Source: Micromonospora_E sp048060115 (GTDB lineage Bacteria; Actinomycetota; Actinomycetes; Mycobacteriales; Micromonosporaceae). Taken from it: 64,000 nucleotides of DNA. The translations under genes were made by a program, and so were the position numbers. The notes under the pieces are model-generated. The model was not told the origin of the DNA. It made no database searches and saw nothing but the letters and a program-made list of their open reading frames with translations. Shown piece by piece: positions 1 to 8,611 of this stretch. The stretch is from contig NZ_JBHMIM010000022.1 in the NCBI RefSeq assembly GCF_048060115.1, forward strand, positions 33,956 through 97,955, written 5' to 3'. Each line of letters opens with the position of its first letter. Position 1 is the first letter of the stretch.

Positions 1-332
1 TCGGCCAACCCGAACTGTCCCAGGGCAACACCTGGTCGGTACGCGTCGTCGACCCGGCCACCCCGCTGGCCGTCGACCCGCTGCCGACCAGCGCCTGCCT
101 GCCCGAAGCCGTCGCCTGCTGCCATCGCTACCTGCACGGCGCACTACGCGCCACCATCCCCGCCAACCCCGAACAGCCGATGCCCGTCCCACAACAGCCC
201 GCGACGACCGGTCCCGATCCCGACGTAGCTGGCCTCATCGCCGAGGTACGCCGCCAAGCCGCCACCCACCCCGGCCAGCCCGTCACCATCCGCCTCCACC
301 CCGACGGCACCCACACCGTGCTGTCGAGCTAG
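1..332 (+). CDS. C-terminal part of an unknown protein (5' end outside the window)
   Basis: An open frame enters from the left edge (codons in register with position 3) and stops at TAG 330-332. The visible ~109 residues are Pro/Ala-rich with a region reading like a short folded C-terminal segment (VAGLIAEVRRQA followed by HPGQPVTIRLHPDG). I do not recognise the family. Coding status is supported by a second, decayed copy of the same sequence at about 2050-2340, in which the frame is broken. Its stop codon is interleaved with that of the convergent gene at 329 (shared CTAG), so the two genes meet with no spacer. Function unknown. Confidence 0.55.
   Translation, partial: GQPELSQGNTWSVRVVDPATPLAVDPLPTSACLPEAVACCHRYLHGALRATIPANPEQPMPVPQQPATTGPDPDVAGLIAEVRRQAATHPGQPVTIRLHPDGTHTVLSS
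14..325 (+). repeat. Intact member of a ~300-bp direct repeat pair
   Basis: Positions 14-325 can be aligned by eye to 2056-2332 in the same orientation. Outside one 24-nt deletion in the second copy, about nine positions in ten agree. The two copies bracket the ECF sigma / CU044_5270 cassette (329-1947). Confidence 0.8.
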
Positions 333-1324
333 GACCGGAGTGCGCCGGCCTCGTCCACGATGGTCTGGCGTAGCAGGGCGCTGTTGGGGGTGCCGAGGAA
401 CACGTACGACGTCGCGTCGAAGATGAGCGTTGTCCCCCCGGCCATGCCGACTCCTACCCCGTCACGGTTGGCCAGGTCCTGCACCTGCTGTCGGACGATC
501 GTCCCCGGCAGCGAGGCCATTGCGGCGAACAGGGCGCTTCGCTGGTTTGACGTGAGATATCTACCGCCAACCAGCAACTCGGCGGCTCGCTGAAAGACGA
601 GTGCGTCAGCGGCGCCGCCACCGGGGGAGGCGGAGGCTGTCGCCGGCGATCCTCCCGTCGACGACACGTCGGCGCGGAGCCAGTCGAGCACCGACGCTGG
701 GCTGTCCGGCATCCCCGCGTCGTAACCCGGTTGCGGCGTACACGGTCGGTCCACCATCGGATCGGCGGATGGGCCGGACCGACCCACAGGACATGCCGGC
801 AGGACGAGGTCGTGGGGCGCGGCCTGGTCCTGCTGGTACGCCCGGTCCCGGATCAATCCGTCCTGGGTGCCGTCGGCCGACAGCCAGGTCTGCCGCAACA
901 CCGGCGGCCCAGTGCTGGTGGTGAAGCCACCGTCCGGCTGCTCCATCTGGTTGACCGGGCTCCCCACCGTCTCGGTGAACACGAACTGCCCAGCTTGCGG
1001 GACGGCAGGCTCCGCGTCTTGGGCCACCAACGCGGCGGTACGCAGGATGTCGGCGGCCTCGGCAGTATCCGCAGGTGGCGCTGAACCACCGGCCGGCCAC
1101 CCGCCTCCTACGGCCGCGCCCACAGCGACGACGAGGACTGCAACCAAGGCCGCGCCGGCCATGCCGAGGCTCCACCGCCCGCCGAGCCAGGCCGTGCCAC
1201 CAGACGGCCCTGCAGTTTCCGGGCTGGGTCCGTCGAGACTGCGGCTGCGCCAGGCCGTCGGCGCATCCCCGGCGTCCGGGGCCAAAGCTGCGCCGAGCTC
1301 CCTGAGTCGATCCATTTCACTCAC
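329..1324 (-). CDS. CU044_5270-type membrane protein, probable partner of the ECF sigma factor
   Basis: Predicted 331-residue protein with a cytoplasmic N-terminus (MDRLRELGAALAP), one transmembrane segment at about residues 55-80 (GMAGAALVAVLVVAVGAAVG) and a large extracytoplasmic C-terminal domain. This architecture and sequence style match the actinobacterial CU044_5270 family, usually encoded directly after an ECF sigma factor and taken to be an anti-sigma-like partner. The GTG start at 1324 overlaps the stop of the upstream sigma gene by four bases (GTGA), which indicates translational coupling. An in-frame ATG at 1315 is the alternative start. Another such pair lies at 16596-18234. The signal sensed is unknown. 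Confidence 0.8.
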   Translation of the reverse strand: MSEMDRLRELGAALAPDAGDAPTAWRSRSLDGPSPETAGPSGGTAWLGGRWSLGMAGAALVAVLVVAVGAAVGGGWPAGGSAPPADTAEAADILRTAALVAQDAEPAVPQAGQFVFTETVGSPVNQMEQPDGGFTTSTGPPVLRQTWLSADGTQDGLIRDRAYQQDQAAPHDLVLPACPVGRSGPSADPMVDRPCTPQPGYDAGMPDSPASVLDWLRADVSSTGGSPATASASPGGGAADALVFQRAAELLVGGRYLTSNQRSALFAAMASLPGTIVRQQVQDLANRDGVGVGMAGGTTLIFDATSYVFLGTPNSALLRQTIVDEAGALRS

Positions 1325-1947
1325 GCCCCACTCCACTTCTGCCACCATCGCGCCTCGATGCGATTGCCGGCGGAGGCGCTCCGGGCCGGGTCGCACGCCA
1401 ACGCCTCCCGCATCCTGCGGCGGGCCCGGTTGAGTCGTGATCGGACCGTGCCGACCGGGATGTCCAGGGCTCGGGCGACCTCTTCGTAGCTCAGGTCGCC
1501 CCAGGCAACCAGCAGAAGCACGTCCCGTTCCTTGCGGCCGAGCCGGGCGAGCGCCGTGACCAGCGGTCGACGCCACGCCTGGGCGGACGCCGAGGCTGCC
1601 ACCCGGTCCGCGAACGCCTCCTCGCCGCTGTCCGGCTTCACCCGCAGGTACGCCCGGTAGCGGGCGTTCTCGGTGCGATGATGGCGGGCCAGCTCACGAT
1701 GCACGATCGTGAGCAGCCACGGGTACGCGTTCGGGTAGTCCGGGTCGTAGGTGTGCCGGGCCCGGAACGCCGCCACGAATGCGTCCGCGACGACGTCCTC
1801 GGCGATCTCCCGACCCACCCGCCGGTACGCGTAGCCGTACAACATCCCGACATGCTTCGCGTACACCTGCGCGAAGCGATCGGGATCGTCGAGCGACGCG
1901 ACGATGATCGCCGCGTCATCGCTCGGCTCTGCCGAGACGCCTCTCAC
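1321..1947 (-). CDS. ECF-type RNA polymerase sigma factor
   Basis: Predicted 208-residue sigma-70 family protein with only regions 2 and 4. Region 2 is recognisable from FAQVYAKHVGMLYGYAYRRVG through DVVADAFVAAFRARHTYDP to PYPWLLTIVHRELARHHR-like sequence. Region 4 carries the helix-turn-helix (LSYEEVARALDIPVGTVRSRLNRARRRM). It lacks an extra C-terminal domain. I chose GTG at 1947 because conserved sequence begins just after it; the open frame extends further upstream to a TTG at 2013, so the start is uncertain. It is co-transcribed with, and overlaps, the CU044_5270-type gene. ECF factors of this kind often recognise their own promoter, which would lie in the 1950-2050 region, next to the decayed repeat. 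Confidence 0.9.
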   Translation of the reverse strand: MRGVSAEPSDDAAIIVASLDDPDRFAQVYAKHVGMLYGYAYRRVGREIAEDVVADAFVAAFRARHTYDPDYPNAYPWLLTIVHRELARHHRTENARYRAYLRVKPDSGEEAFADRVAASASAQAWRRPLVTALARLGRKERDVLLLVAWGDLSYEEVARALDIPVGTVRSRLNRARRRMREALACDPARSASAGNRIEARWWQKWSGA

Positions 1948-2049
1948 CCGGAGCCCATCGACGGCGCACGGTTCACGATCTGCCTGCCCTCTTCTGGCTA
2001 CTTCCCTCTGCAATCTCTATGCACGAGCGCGAGATCGGGTTCGTTCCGG

Positions 2050-2340
2050 CCCGGACTGTCCCAGGGCCACACCTGGTCGGTCCGCGTCGCCGACCCGCTG
2101 CCGACCAGCGCCTGCTAGCCCGAGGCCGTCGCGTTCTGCCACCGTTACCTCTGGAGCGCACTACGCGCCACCATCCCTGCTAACCCCGAACAATCGATGC
2201 CCGTCCCACAACAGCCCGCGAGGACCGGTCCCGGTCCTGACGCAGCTGGCCTCATCACCGAAGTACGCCGCCAAGCCGCCACCCACCCCGGCCAGCCCGT
2301 CACCATCCGCCTCCACCCCGAATGCACCCACACCACCACC
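2050..2340 (+). pseudogene. Decayed duplicate of the gene ending at 332
   Basis: This stretch repeats the 3' part of the gene at 1-332. Relative to that copy it has lost 24 nt near its start (after the GACCCG at about 2092-2097), carries a TGC-to-TAG-type change that makes a stop at about 2115-2118, and diverges at the end where the intact copy reads GTGCTGTCGAGCTAG. No start codon or complete frame remains. It is probably a relic of the duplication or insertion that placed the sigma cassette here, or of a gene family member lost by decay. Confidence 0.75.
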
Positions 2341-2752
2341 ACGTCCCGACCGAGGAAGGCCTCACCCTGATCTGAGCCGCTCGGCCTTGATAGGCAAGCG
2401 GCCCGGTTGGTGAAGATGGTGGAAGCCCTGACCGTCTGCAGTCCGCACCGGCTCTGTTCGCATTTCCAACAATAGTCGGTCCAAACGCTGACACGCTCTC
2501 ACGGGGTACAACCGCTGTTGAGCTCTACTTCAGTACTAAGGCACATCGGACACAGCACGGGTGACCAACCACAAAGAATGAACGGGAAACAACTAGATCG
2601 ATCGATCTTCAAATGCTATGCTTGCCCAACGAGTACCTACCCCTGTCGGCAGCTGTCGCAGACTGTAGGGCACCATACAAGTGGGCTGACCTCGCGGTTT
2701 GATTGCGTTGCCGTGACTTCCTCATCCGGGAAGTCGGTCTTCGGAGGAGCGT
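2341..2752. other. Intergenic region between the repeat and the secreted-protein island
   Basis: No convincing gene in about 410 bp. Base composition drops visibly here: AT-rich runs appear around 2520-2640 (for example CTTCAAATGCTATGCTTG), and this lower GC continues into the next three genes. The promoter of that operon should lie in this stretch; I could not assign -35 and -10 boxes with confidence. A good ribosome binding site (GGAGGAG) ends just before 2753. Confidence 0.5.
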
Positions 2753-3892
2753 ATGCGACCACCCCCGTCCATGCTCGACCTACCAAACCTTCTGGATCGT
2801 ATCGCCATCGTCGCCATCGTAGCTGTCGCGGCTGTGCTACCGTGGCAGACCGTGGCCTACGCATCGGATCCTCCCCAGCGGCCGGCTGTCGATGATGAAG
2901 TTCGCGTGGTGCGCCTAGAGTCGGGAGATATCGACAAACACATCAAGACCTCTGATGAGATAGCTGACAACAGCAAGGCCCTTCAGCGTGTGAACGAATA
3001 TTACAGTTCAGCGCTCCGGGCCGGTCGTCTTGTCGATGAGGCGGCGGTCAGATACGTCTCGCTTCCCGATGTGGAAGATCCACGGGTGACGGTCGACATG
3101 GTTTTTCCTGCTTCGAAGAAGCCCGCCTCGGTCTCGTATGTGGCGCAGGCGGGAGGCATCAGCGCTATCGGTACAGAGTGGGCCCCAAGCCTTGATAGAC
3201 AAGTGTCTCTGGCTCCAAACTTTGGAGCTGGCTCGGGATTTGACGGCGCGATGTCAACGACAAACATGACGCTCGACGATGCATGGACATCGGATCAGTG
3301 GTTCACTGCCCAGGTAAATCGCGGCTCGGACCACTACTTGGCAACCAGCTATGAGGCATGGAGGCCGGCAAGCGGAACAGGTCACTGGGTCTACAACCGT
3401 TGGGGACTATTCACCCGCGCCTACGACTATAGTAGCTCGTGGGAGTCTGTCGACTACTCCATCATGGACTACACTGTTGCAGCAAGGCCTTGGAGTGGTA
3501 CGACGGGCGTAGGTGCACTTTACCAATTCGAGCCTCCCGGGCCTGTCACGACCTGTCCGGATAATCCTGCTACCTTCACACTGGGTGCGTCATTTGGTGG
3601 CATCAATGTTGGTGCGACAATTCCCCTACGTCAGTGCACCACTATCCTTCAGTTGTCCAATGTTTCTGCGAAAACTATAAAAACTGATTTGTTTCCAGAC
3701 GGTCAGGGGCAGCAGACCACCGATCAGCAGCGGCGGTTGGACGCGGCGGGGCGATACGCACGTAACGGGTCGGCATGGCCCACTTGGGCCGACTACAACT
3801 ACGTTGAAGTGAAAACCTGTTGGTGGGTCCTTGGATCCGGAACCCTCTGCTATAACCCGGCAGCATATGTAAAGAAAGACAGCGGGTGGTAG
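2753..3892 (+). CDS. Secreted protein of unknown function
   Basis: Predicted 379 residues, preceded by GGAGGAGCGT. The N-terminus is a signal peptide: a hydrophobic core IAIVAIVAVAAVL at residues 17-29 and a plausible cleavage after AYA (residue 37). The mature part is rich in Ser, Thr, Trp and Tyr and has four Cys in its second half (TTCPDN, RQCTTI, KTCWW, TLCYNP), suggesting two disulphides in an extracytoplasmic fold. I recognise no domain. It is the first gene of a three-gene run (next start 7 bp downstream), all exported or membrane-anchored and all with less GC-biased codons than the surrounding genes, which suggests recent acquisition or a lineage-specific island. Confidence 0.75.
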   Translation: MRPPPSMLDLPNLLDRIAIVAIVAVAAVLPWQTVAYASDPPQRPAVDDEVRVVRLESGDIDKHIKTSDEIADNSKALQRVNEYYSSALRAGRLVDEAAVRYVSLPDVEDPRVTVDMVFPASKKPASVSYVAQAGGISAIGTEWAPSLDRQVSLAPNFGAGSGFDGAMSTTNMTLDDAWTSDQWFTAQVNRGSDHYLATSYEAWRPASGTGHWVYNRWGLFTRAYDYSSSWESVDYSIMDYTVAARPWSGTTGVGALYQFEPPGPVTTCPDNPATFTLGASFGGINVGATIPLRQCTTILQLSNVSAKTIKTDLFPDGQGQQTTDQQRRLDAAGRYARNGSAWPTWADYNYVEVKTCWWVLGSGTLCYNPAAYVKKDSGW

Positions 3893-3898
3893 GGCCTA

Positions 3899-5227
3899 GT
3901 GAATCGACGTAGGAGTATCTCCCGTGGGCGCCAGTTCGATTGGCGCCCACGGGGGCTTGTCGCTGGGGCGGTCGCTTTCGTCCTTGTCGCATTCGTGGGT
4001 CTCGCGCAGCTAGGCAGTCAGCGTGAGCAAGAGAGCAACTCCGGGGATGCGGATGTGCTCGAGAGCTGCCAAAATTCACCGACCCGAGAAGCGTGTTCGG
4101 AGATCGTAATAGATGGTCGACCTTGGAGATATAGCATATCGCGGGTGATGCCGCCCACCGACAAGACCGTTATCTTGGACGTCGGTGGCCCGGGACAGTC
4201 GGTTCTTACAAGCCCTTACGGCATCTCGTCTGCCAGAGGAAGTCTCCCGGTGCTCGCCGGCTACAATTTGATTGTATTTGAAGAGCCATGGGTGCTGACC
4301 GCCGTGACTCCACAGTGCGAGGCTGCACTTTCGGCGTTCTATCTGGCGGTTAGGGGGGGTGAGGAAACTGCAAAACCTCGTGCCCGTGAAATGTCGACTG
4401 ATTGCGAAGTTGGTGCAGGAGTCGACGCTTCTGATTGGGGTTTCCGCCCAGACCGGTACGAACGGCTTGTAAGGTCGGTCGGCGAGAAGGAACGCCTCTC
4501 CTTTGTGGGCTTCGTTGGCCATTCATGGGGTGTCGCTCGGCTAGCATATTTAGAAAACTATCGATTTGATTGGTCGGTGCTAATTCGACCATTTCCGCTC
4601 GGTGTGAGAGTTGATCGCCTCGTCAGCGCGCGTGCCGCAATGCTCGGCTCTTATAGCCTACCGCCGACGCTGATCGGCGGGGACGTGGCGCTGCAGTCCC
4701 GGAGCCTGCCAGTCTCTCGGTTCGACGCGCTTTCGAGTTGGGTTGCGCTAGGTTACGTCGACGACGATGAGGTCCCTGATGTTCAGGCGAAACTGGATTC
4801 TCGGGCCTCGACAGATATGGAGCTGATTGGCCAAATGTCCGACAGCTACTGGGGGCGGTATCGTGTGGCCTCGATGTCTCCAGCGTTTTTGGCCCAGGTG
4901 CAAGAAATGTGTAGCCTAGTTGGTGGGAGTAGCGAGCCTCTAGCTGGTGTAGCGGACAGTCGGGATATCATTCGTGCTCAGTTCTTGCCGTGCGATGGTG
5001 GAGATCCTGGCACTGTTGTCCTTCCCGAGATGAATCAGGTATGCGTCGTTACTTCATCGCAAGACACGGTAGTACCTGAAACGCTGATCAGGCCGGGCTT
5101 GTTCGAGAACTCTGCAAGACAGGTCGCGTGGGTGGAGAGCAAGGTGCGATCGCACCGCTCGTTTGATGGCGGCGACCGGTGTCTTCAGAAGGTGATCGGT
5201 GTGAATGGAGTGTCGACGGATGGCTGA
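3899..5227 (+). CDS. Membrane-anchored alpha/beta hydrolase (TAP-like)
   Basis: Predicted 442 residues. One transmembrane segment at about 20-38 anchors an extracytoplasmic alpha/beta hydrolase. Visible elements: DVGGPGQS at 94-101 (oxyanion-hole region), the nucleophile elbow GHSWG with Ser209, and a C-terminal acid and base in SQDTVVP (Asp389) and RSHRSFDGG (His419). This arrangement resembles the tripeptidyl-aminopeptidase-like hydrolases of actinomycetes, but substrate cannot be inferred. The GTG at 3899 is the only start that keeps the anchor intact; it lies 7 bp after the previous stop. A strong stem-loop (3921-3953) sits within the first 20 codons. The 3' end overlaps the next gene by eight bases. 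Confidence 0.75.
   Translation: MNRRRSISRGRQFDWRPRGLVAGAVAFVLVAFVGLAQLGSQREQESNSGDADVLESCQNSPTREACSEIVIDGRPWRYSISRVMPPTDKTVILDVGGPGQSVLTSPYGISSARGSLPVLAGYNLIVFEEPWVLTAVTPQCEAALSAFYLAVRGGEETAKPRAREMSTDCEVGAGVDASDWGFRPDRYERLVRSVGEKERLSFVGFVGHSWGVARLAYLENYRFDWSVLIRPFPLGVRVDRLVSARAAMLGSYSLPPTLIGGDVALQSRSLPVSRFDALSSWVALGYVDDDEVPDVQAKLDSRASTDMELIGQMSDSYWGRYRVASMSPAFLAQVQEMCSLVGGSSEPLAGVADSRDIIRAQFLPCDGGDPGTVVLPEMNQVCVVTSSQDTVVPETLIRPGLFENSARQVAWVESKVRSHRSFDGGDRCLQKVIGVNGVSTDG
3921..3953 (+). promoter_or_regulatory. Strong stem-loop at the 5' end of the hydrolase gene
   Basis: A perfect 13-bp inverted repeat (CCCGTGGGCGCCA / TGGCGCCCACGGG) with a 7-nt loop starts 22 nt after the GTG at 3899. It looks like an actinobacterial terminator lacking a T-run, but sits inside the coding region. 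It could act as an attenuator, slow ribosome entry, or protect the upstream mRNA so that the first gene is expressed above the second and third. Confidence 0.7.
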
Positions 5228-6476
5228 TTGCGAAAGTGCTGGTCTTGCGATTCGGCAAGGCAGGCGTCGCAGGTACTTTGTCGCTTCACTCGTCCTCGGG
5301 GTGCTTGGCGCAGGGATCCTGGCGTACGGGGTGGTGGAGCTTGACCTAGGCGGGGGAAGAGGTGTAACTGCGGAACCATCCATACCCAGGGAGGTTGGCT
5401 CGCCTGGGCTCCTGACGACCCCAGTCGGATGGTCACCGCCTGGCCCAGCAAGCGTCCTATTTAGTGATGGTTCCGGCAGACTAGCAGTCATCGGGCTTGG
5501 GGTAGATGAGTACAGAGTCCTGCACGGATATCCAGCAGATCCCGGAAGGACTGCGGTCCTGTCGCCCGACGGGTCACAGATCGCCCTGTCGGTAGACGAA
5601 GGCGTCGAGATCGTCGATCTTGTGGCTGGCGACGGTAGAACCATCGAAGCGGAATCGTTGGACAGCGATGTCCTGCTGCCCGAAGCCTGGCTTCCGGATG
5701 GTTCTCTTATCCTGATGGCAAAGTCATATGCGGAAGACCCCATGACTGAGGGGATTGTCCATCGGCTAGGCGTGTTGAACGCTGAGAATGGGCTCTTTGA
5801 GGAGTTTGCCTCGGCTACATATGTGATTTCTTCGCCAGGGTTCGCCGTCGCCGTTAGCCCGGACGGCACGCAGGTGGCTTATCAGTATGAAAGTCGGGTT
5901 ACAATCTACAACCGGCTTGCGGAAGCCAAGACGGTGTTCGACTTGCCCCCGCAGTCAGTGCTTGCTGGGAAGGGGGCCTGGTCTCCTGGTGGTTCACGGA
6001 TTGTGATTGCAAGTATTAATCCGCAGCGTGATCGAGAGTGGTCACTTACGTTCCTGGATCCGGTAACCGGACTTGAGGCTGCTGACAGTGAGTCATTGTC
6101 GCTTCGTGGCGCGGCGTTGATCAGGCTGATCGGATGGAATAGTCAAACCCAGAAGCCGATTGTTGTAGCCTACGACGCGCCCCATGCGCCCACCTGGGAT
6201 CTTGTCCGCGAAATCTCGACTACGGTGACCCCTGAGCAAATATCGCGCGTGTCGATCTATGAGCTCAACTATCAAGGGGTGGGTCCGACGGCCATCATGC
6301 AAATGTTGGGCGATGTTGACGGGGTGGATGTTGCTTCGGTGGCAATAGACTCGGGAAATTTCAGAGCTGGTGGTCCGCCGCATCAGGTGACACCAATAGG
6401 TTCTGCTCTACTCGGTCTCCTTGTGCTGATTGTGAGCATCATTGGGATAGTCTGGGCTCGGTGGGGGACCGCGTAG
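5220..6476 (+). CDS. Membrane protein with beta-propeller-like extracytoplasmic domain
   Basis: Predicted 418 residues. ATG 5220 is preferred over the in-frame ATG 5205 because GGAG (5207-5210) is well placed before it, and it overlaps the hydrolase stop codon. There are two membrane segments, near the N-terminus (FVASLVLGVLGAGILAYGVV) and at the extreme C-terminus (IGSALLGLLVLIVSIIGIVW). Between them are repeats of the type LSPDGSQIAL and VSPDGTQVAY with SPGGSRIVI, typical of TolB/WD40-like propeller blades. It probably works with the hydrolase at the cell surface, for example as a sensor or scaffold; this is inferred from gene order only. Confidence 0.7.
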   Translation: MADCESAGLAIRQGRRRRYFVASLVLGVLGAGILAYGVVELDLGGGRGVTAEPSIPREVGSPGLLTTPVGWSPPGPASVLFSDGSGRLAVIGLGVDEYRVLHGYPADPGRTAVLSPDGSQIALSVDEGVEIVDLVAGDGRTIEAESLDSDVLLPEAWLPDGSLILMAKSYAEDPMTEGIVHRLGVLNAENGLFEEFASATYVISSPGFAVAVSPDGTQVAYQYESRVTIYNRLAEAKTVFDLPPQSVLAGKGAWSPGGSRIVIASINPQRDREWSLTFLDPVTGLEAADSESLSLRGAALIRLIGWNSQTQKPIVVAYDAPHAPTWDLVREISTTVTPEQISRVSIYELNYQGVGPTAIMQMLGDVDGVDVASVAIDSGNFRAGGPPHQVTPIGSALLGLLVLIVSIIGIVWARWGTA

Positions 6477-6527
6477 ATCCGCAGGTATGTAGAGTGCCAG
6501 GGTCGACTCGTTCGTCCGTTTCGAACG

Positions 6528-7433
6528 TCAGTCGTTGAGGTCGAGCTGGTAGAGCACCTGGTCGAAGTGGCGGGCCGCCAGGTGGTCGCGGCGTACCGTC
6601 CAGAACGTGATCGTCGGCGTCTTGCCCCAGTTCAGGTGGTCCTTCAGCTCCGCCAAGGCAACCCATTCGGCGTCCGGGGCGACCTGCGGTCCGGGGCGCG
6701 GCGGCAGCGGTAGGTCGTCCGGGCAGCGTGCGGCGGCGGCTTCGACATCGTCGTCGAAGTCGAGTTCACAGCCGGGTGGATAGAGTCCGTCCAGCGGATG
6801 CTCCTGAACCACTGTGGAATGACCGCCGATGGCCAGCACCCCGGCGGACGCCGGCGACGGGTGGCCGATCTCGCAGCCGCGGTACTTGTCGAACAGGTCG
6901 CGGGCCTTGCCGGTGAGCTGCAGATACTCCGGCGAGTTGTGCCCCGGCATCGTCCAGGCGATCTCGTAGCGCAGCGGCACCCGTTCGGCGCGAAACGGCG
7001 GGTGGTCGGGCCCCGGCGTCCGCGCGGCCGTCGGCGTACCCGGCGGGACGTAAACGATCCGGCCGTACGTGTCCGAGACGTCCCGGCCGTGGGCGTCGGT
7101 GCCCCACGCCAACTCGCCCGCGTTGGCGAAGAAGAGCAGCGTGCCGTCGGCGGGGAACGGGATGTCGAGCACGCCGGACGGCAGAGCGGCGCCGTCGACA
7201 GCGGCGATGAAGTGCGGAAACCCAGACCATTCGACGTCGGCGGGCAGCATCGGGTCGCCCCCGAGGTAGCCGGCGATCGGCCCGGTCGTCGCCGCCGGGC
7301 CGGCACCGTGCCGTGGCTGGCCATCGCGGTGCAGCACGATGCGCGGCCGGGCGAACCCCAGCAGCCAGTCGGCGACCTGCGGAGGGATGTCGAGTTCCTG
7401 TGCGTTACGGCGCAACTGGGCCAGATGATCCAC
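6528..7433 (-). CDS. YwqG-family (DUF1963) protein
   Basis: Predicted 301 residues with a GTG start. The sequence pattern fits the YwqG/DUF1963 family: a segment on purchase-like surface strands (GGDPMLPADVEWSGFPHF, residues ~60-77), then TLLFFANAGE, and the C-terminal ELDFDDD and WVALAELK motifs. Proteins of this family are widespread and soluble and have no established biochemical role. It converges on the three-gene island with a 51-bp gap and is divergent from the small membrane protein gene. No sign of disruption. Confidence 0.8.
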   Translation of the reverse strand: MDHLAQLRRNAQELDIPPQVADWLLGFARPRIVLHRDGQPRHGAGPAATTGPIAGYLGGDPMLPADVEWSGFPHFIAAVDGAALPSGVLDIPFPADGTLLFFANAGELAWGTDAHGRDVSDTYGRIVYVPPGTPTAARTPGPDHPPFRAERVPLRYEIAWTMPGHNSPEYLQLTGKARDLFDKYRGCEIGHPSPASAGVLAIGGHSTVVQEHPLDGLYPPGCELDFDDDVEAAAARCPDDLPLPPRPGPQVAPDAEWVALAELKDHLNWGKTPTITFWTVRRDHLAARHFDQVLYQLDLND

Positions 7434-7479
7434 GGGTCACATTGTGTTAGCCGGCCCGCTGACCGGGTACGCGGCCGGC

Positions 7480-7935
7480 ATGCGGCGAATCTGGAGTGGG
7501 CTGCTGGCCGGTGCCGCCGGCACCAGCGCCCTCAACATAGTCACCTACCTCGACATGGCCGGGCGGGCCAGGCCGGCGAGCAGTACGCCGGAGCGCAGCG
7601 TCGGTCGGCTCGCCGAGACGCTGCACGTCGACCTCGGTGACGAGCAGACGGCCAGCAACCGCCGGGCCGGACTCGGGCCGCTGCTCGGCTACGCCACCGG
7701 GCTCGGCGCTGGCGCGCTGTACGCCATGGTCGGCCCCCGGCGGGCACCGATCTGGGCGGCGACCGGGCTGCTGGCCGCGCTGGCGATGGCCGGCTCCGAT
7801 GCGCCGCTGACCCTGCTCAAGGTGACCGATCCGCGGCAGTGGAGCGCCACCGACTGGGTGTCGGACATCGTGCCGCATCTGGCGTACGGGCTGGTCGCCG
7901 CCGCCGCACTGCACCGGCTGCAGCACCGCGACTGA
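7480..7935 (+). CDS. Small integral membrane protein, unknown function
   Basis: Predicted 151 residues from ATG 7480 (a GTG at 7444 is also in frame but leaves only 10 bp to the divergent gene). The hydrophobic segments are GLLAGAAGTSALNIVTYL, YATGLGAGALYAMVG, AATGLLAALAMAGSD and LAYGLVAAAALH, so about four membrane passes are likely. The composition recalls DUF1440-like membrane proteins, but I cannot assign the family with confidence. It stands alone between divergent and convergent neighbours. Confidence 0.6.
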   Translation: MRRIWSGLLAGAAGTSALNIVTYLDMAGRARPASSTPERSVGRLAETLHVDLGDEQTASNRRAGLGPLLGYATGLGAGALYAMVGPRRAPIWAATGLLAALAMAGSDAPLTLLKVTDPRQWSATDWVSDIVPHLAYGLVAAAALHRLQHRD

Positions 7936-7987
7936 CCGCGCGACTGACGACGGACGCCGCGCTGGCGCACGGCGTACCACCGGATTC

Positions 7988-8611
7988 TCAGAGCCAGTCG
8001 TGCTCGCGGGCGTAGCGGGCCGCGTCGTGCCGGGTCCGGGTCTGGGTTTTCTGCATCGTGTTGGACAGATAGTTGCGGACGGTGCCTTCGGCGAGGTGGA
8101 GTCGGGCGGCGATGTCGGCCACCGAGTAGCCGTCGCCGGTGGCGCGTAGTACGTCGATCTCCCGGTCGGTGAGCGGGCAGTCGTCGATGACGGCGAGCGC
8201 GGAGACGTCCGGGTCGATCCACCGCTTGCCGGCGTGCAGGGTGCCGATGACCGTGGCGATGTGTGCGGGCTCGGCCGACTTGCTGACGAAGCCCTGGACA
8301 CCGAGTTTGAGCGCCCGGCGCAGCACGCCCGGTCGGGCGTGCCGGGTCAGCATCAGGATGACCTGCTCGGGCCGGATCTGGCGGATCTCGGCGACGGCAC
8401 CGAGCCCGTCGACGCCGGGCATCTCCAGGTCGATGACGAGGACGTCGGGTCGGTGCTGCAGCGTCGCTTGGACGGCCGACGCGCCGTCTGCTGCCTCGGC
8501 GAGCACGGTGATGTCGCCTTCGAGCGGGAGCAGGGCGACCATCGCCTTGCGCAGCAGGGCTTCATCGTCGGCGAGCACCACTGTGGTCTTCGGAGTGTCG
8601 GCTTGCGTCAT
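7988..8611 (-). CDS. NarL/DesR-type response regulator
   Basis: Predicted 207 residues. The N-terminal receiver domain has the acidic pocket (VVLADDEALLR), the phospho-acceptor Asp in VLVIDLEMPGVDG, and a conserved Thr/Lys end (MLTRHARPG, FVSKSAEP). The C-terminal LuxR-type helix-turn-helix reads LTDREIDVLRATGDGYSVAD followed by IAARLHLAEGTVRNYL. The gene overlaps the histidine kinase gene by four bases (ATGA), so they form one operon. By analogy with DesK/DesR systems next to ABC-2 transporters, it probably controls the divergent transporter genes starting at 9882. Confidence 0.93.
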   Translation of the reverse strand: MTQADTPKTTVVLADDEALLRKAMVALLPLEGDITVLAEAADGASAVQATLQHRPDVLVIDLEMPGVDGLGAVAEIRQIRPEQVILMLTRHARPGVLRRALKLGVQGFVSKSAEPAHIATVIGTLHAGKRWIDPDVSALAVIDDCPLTDREIDVLRATGDGYSVADIAARLHLAEGTVRNYLSNTMQKTQTRTRHDAARYAREHDWL

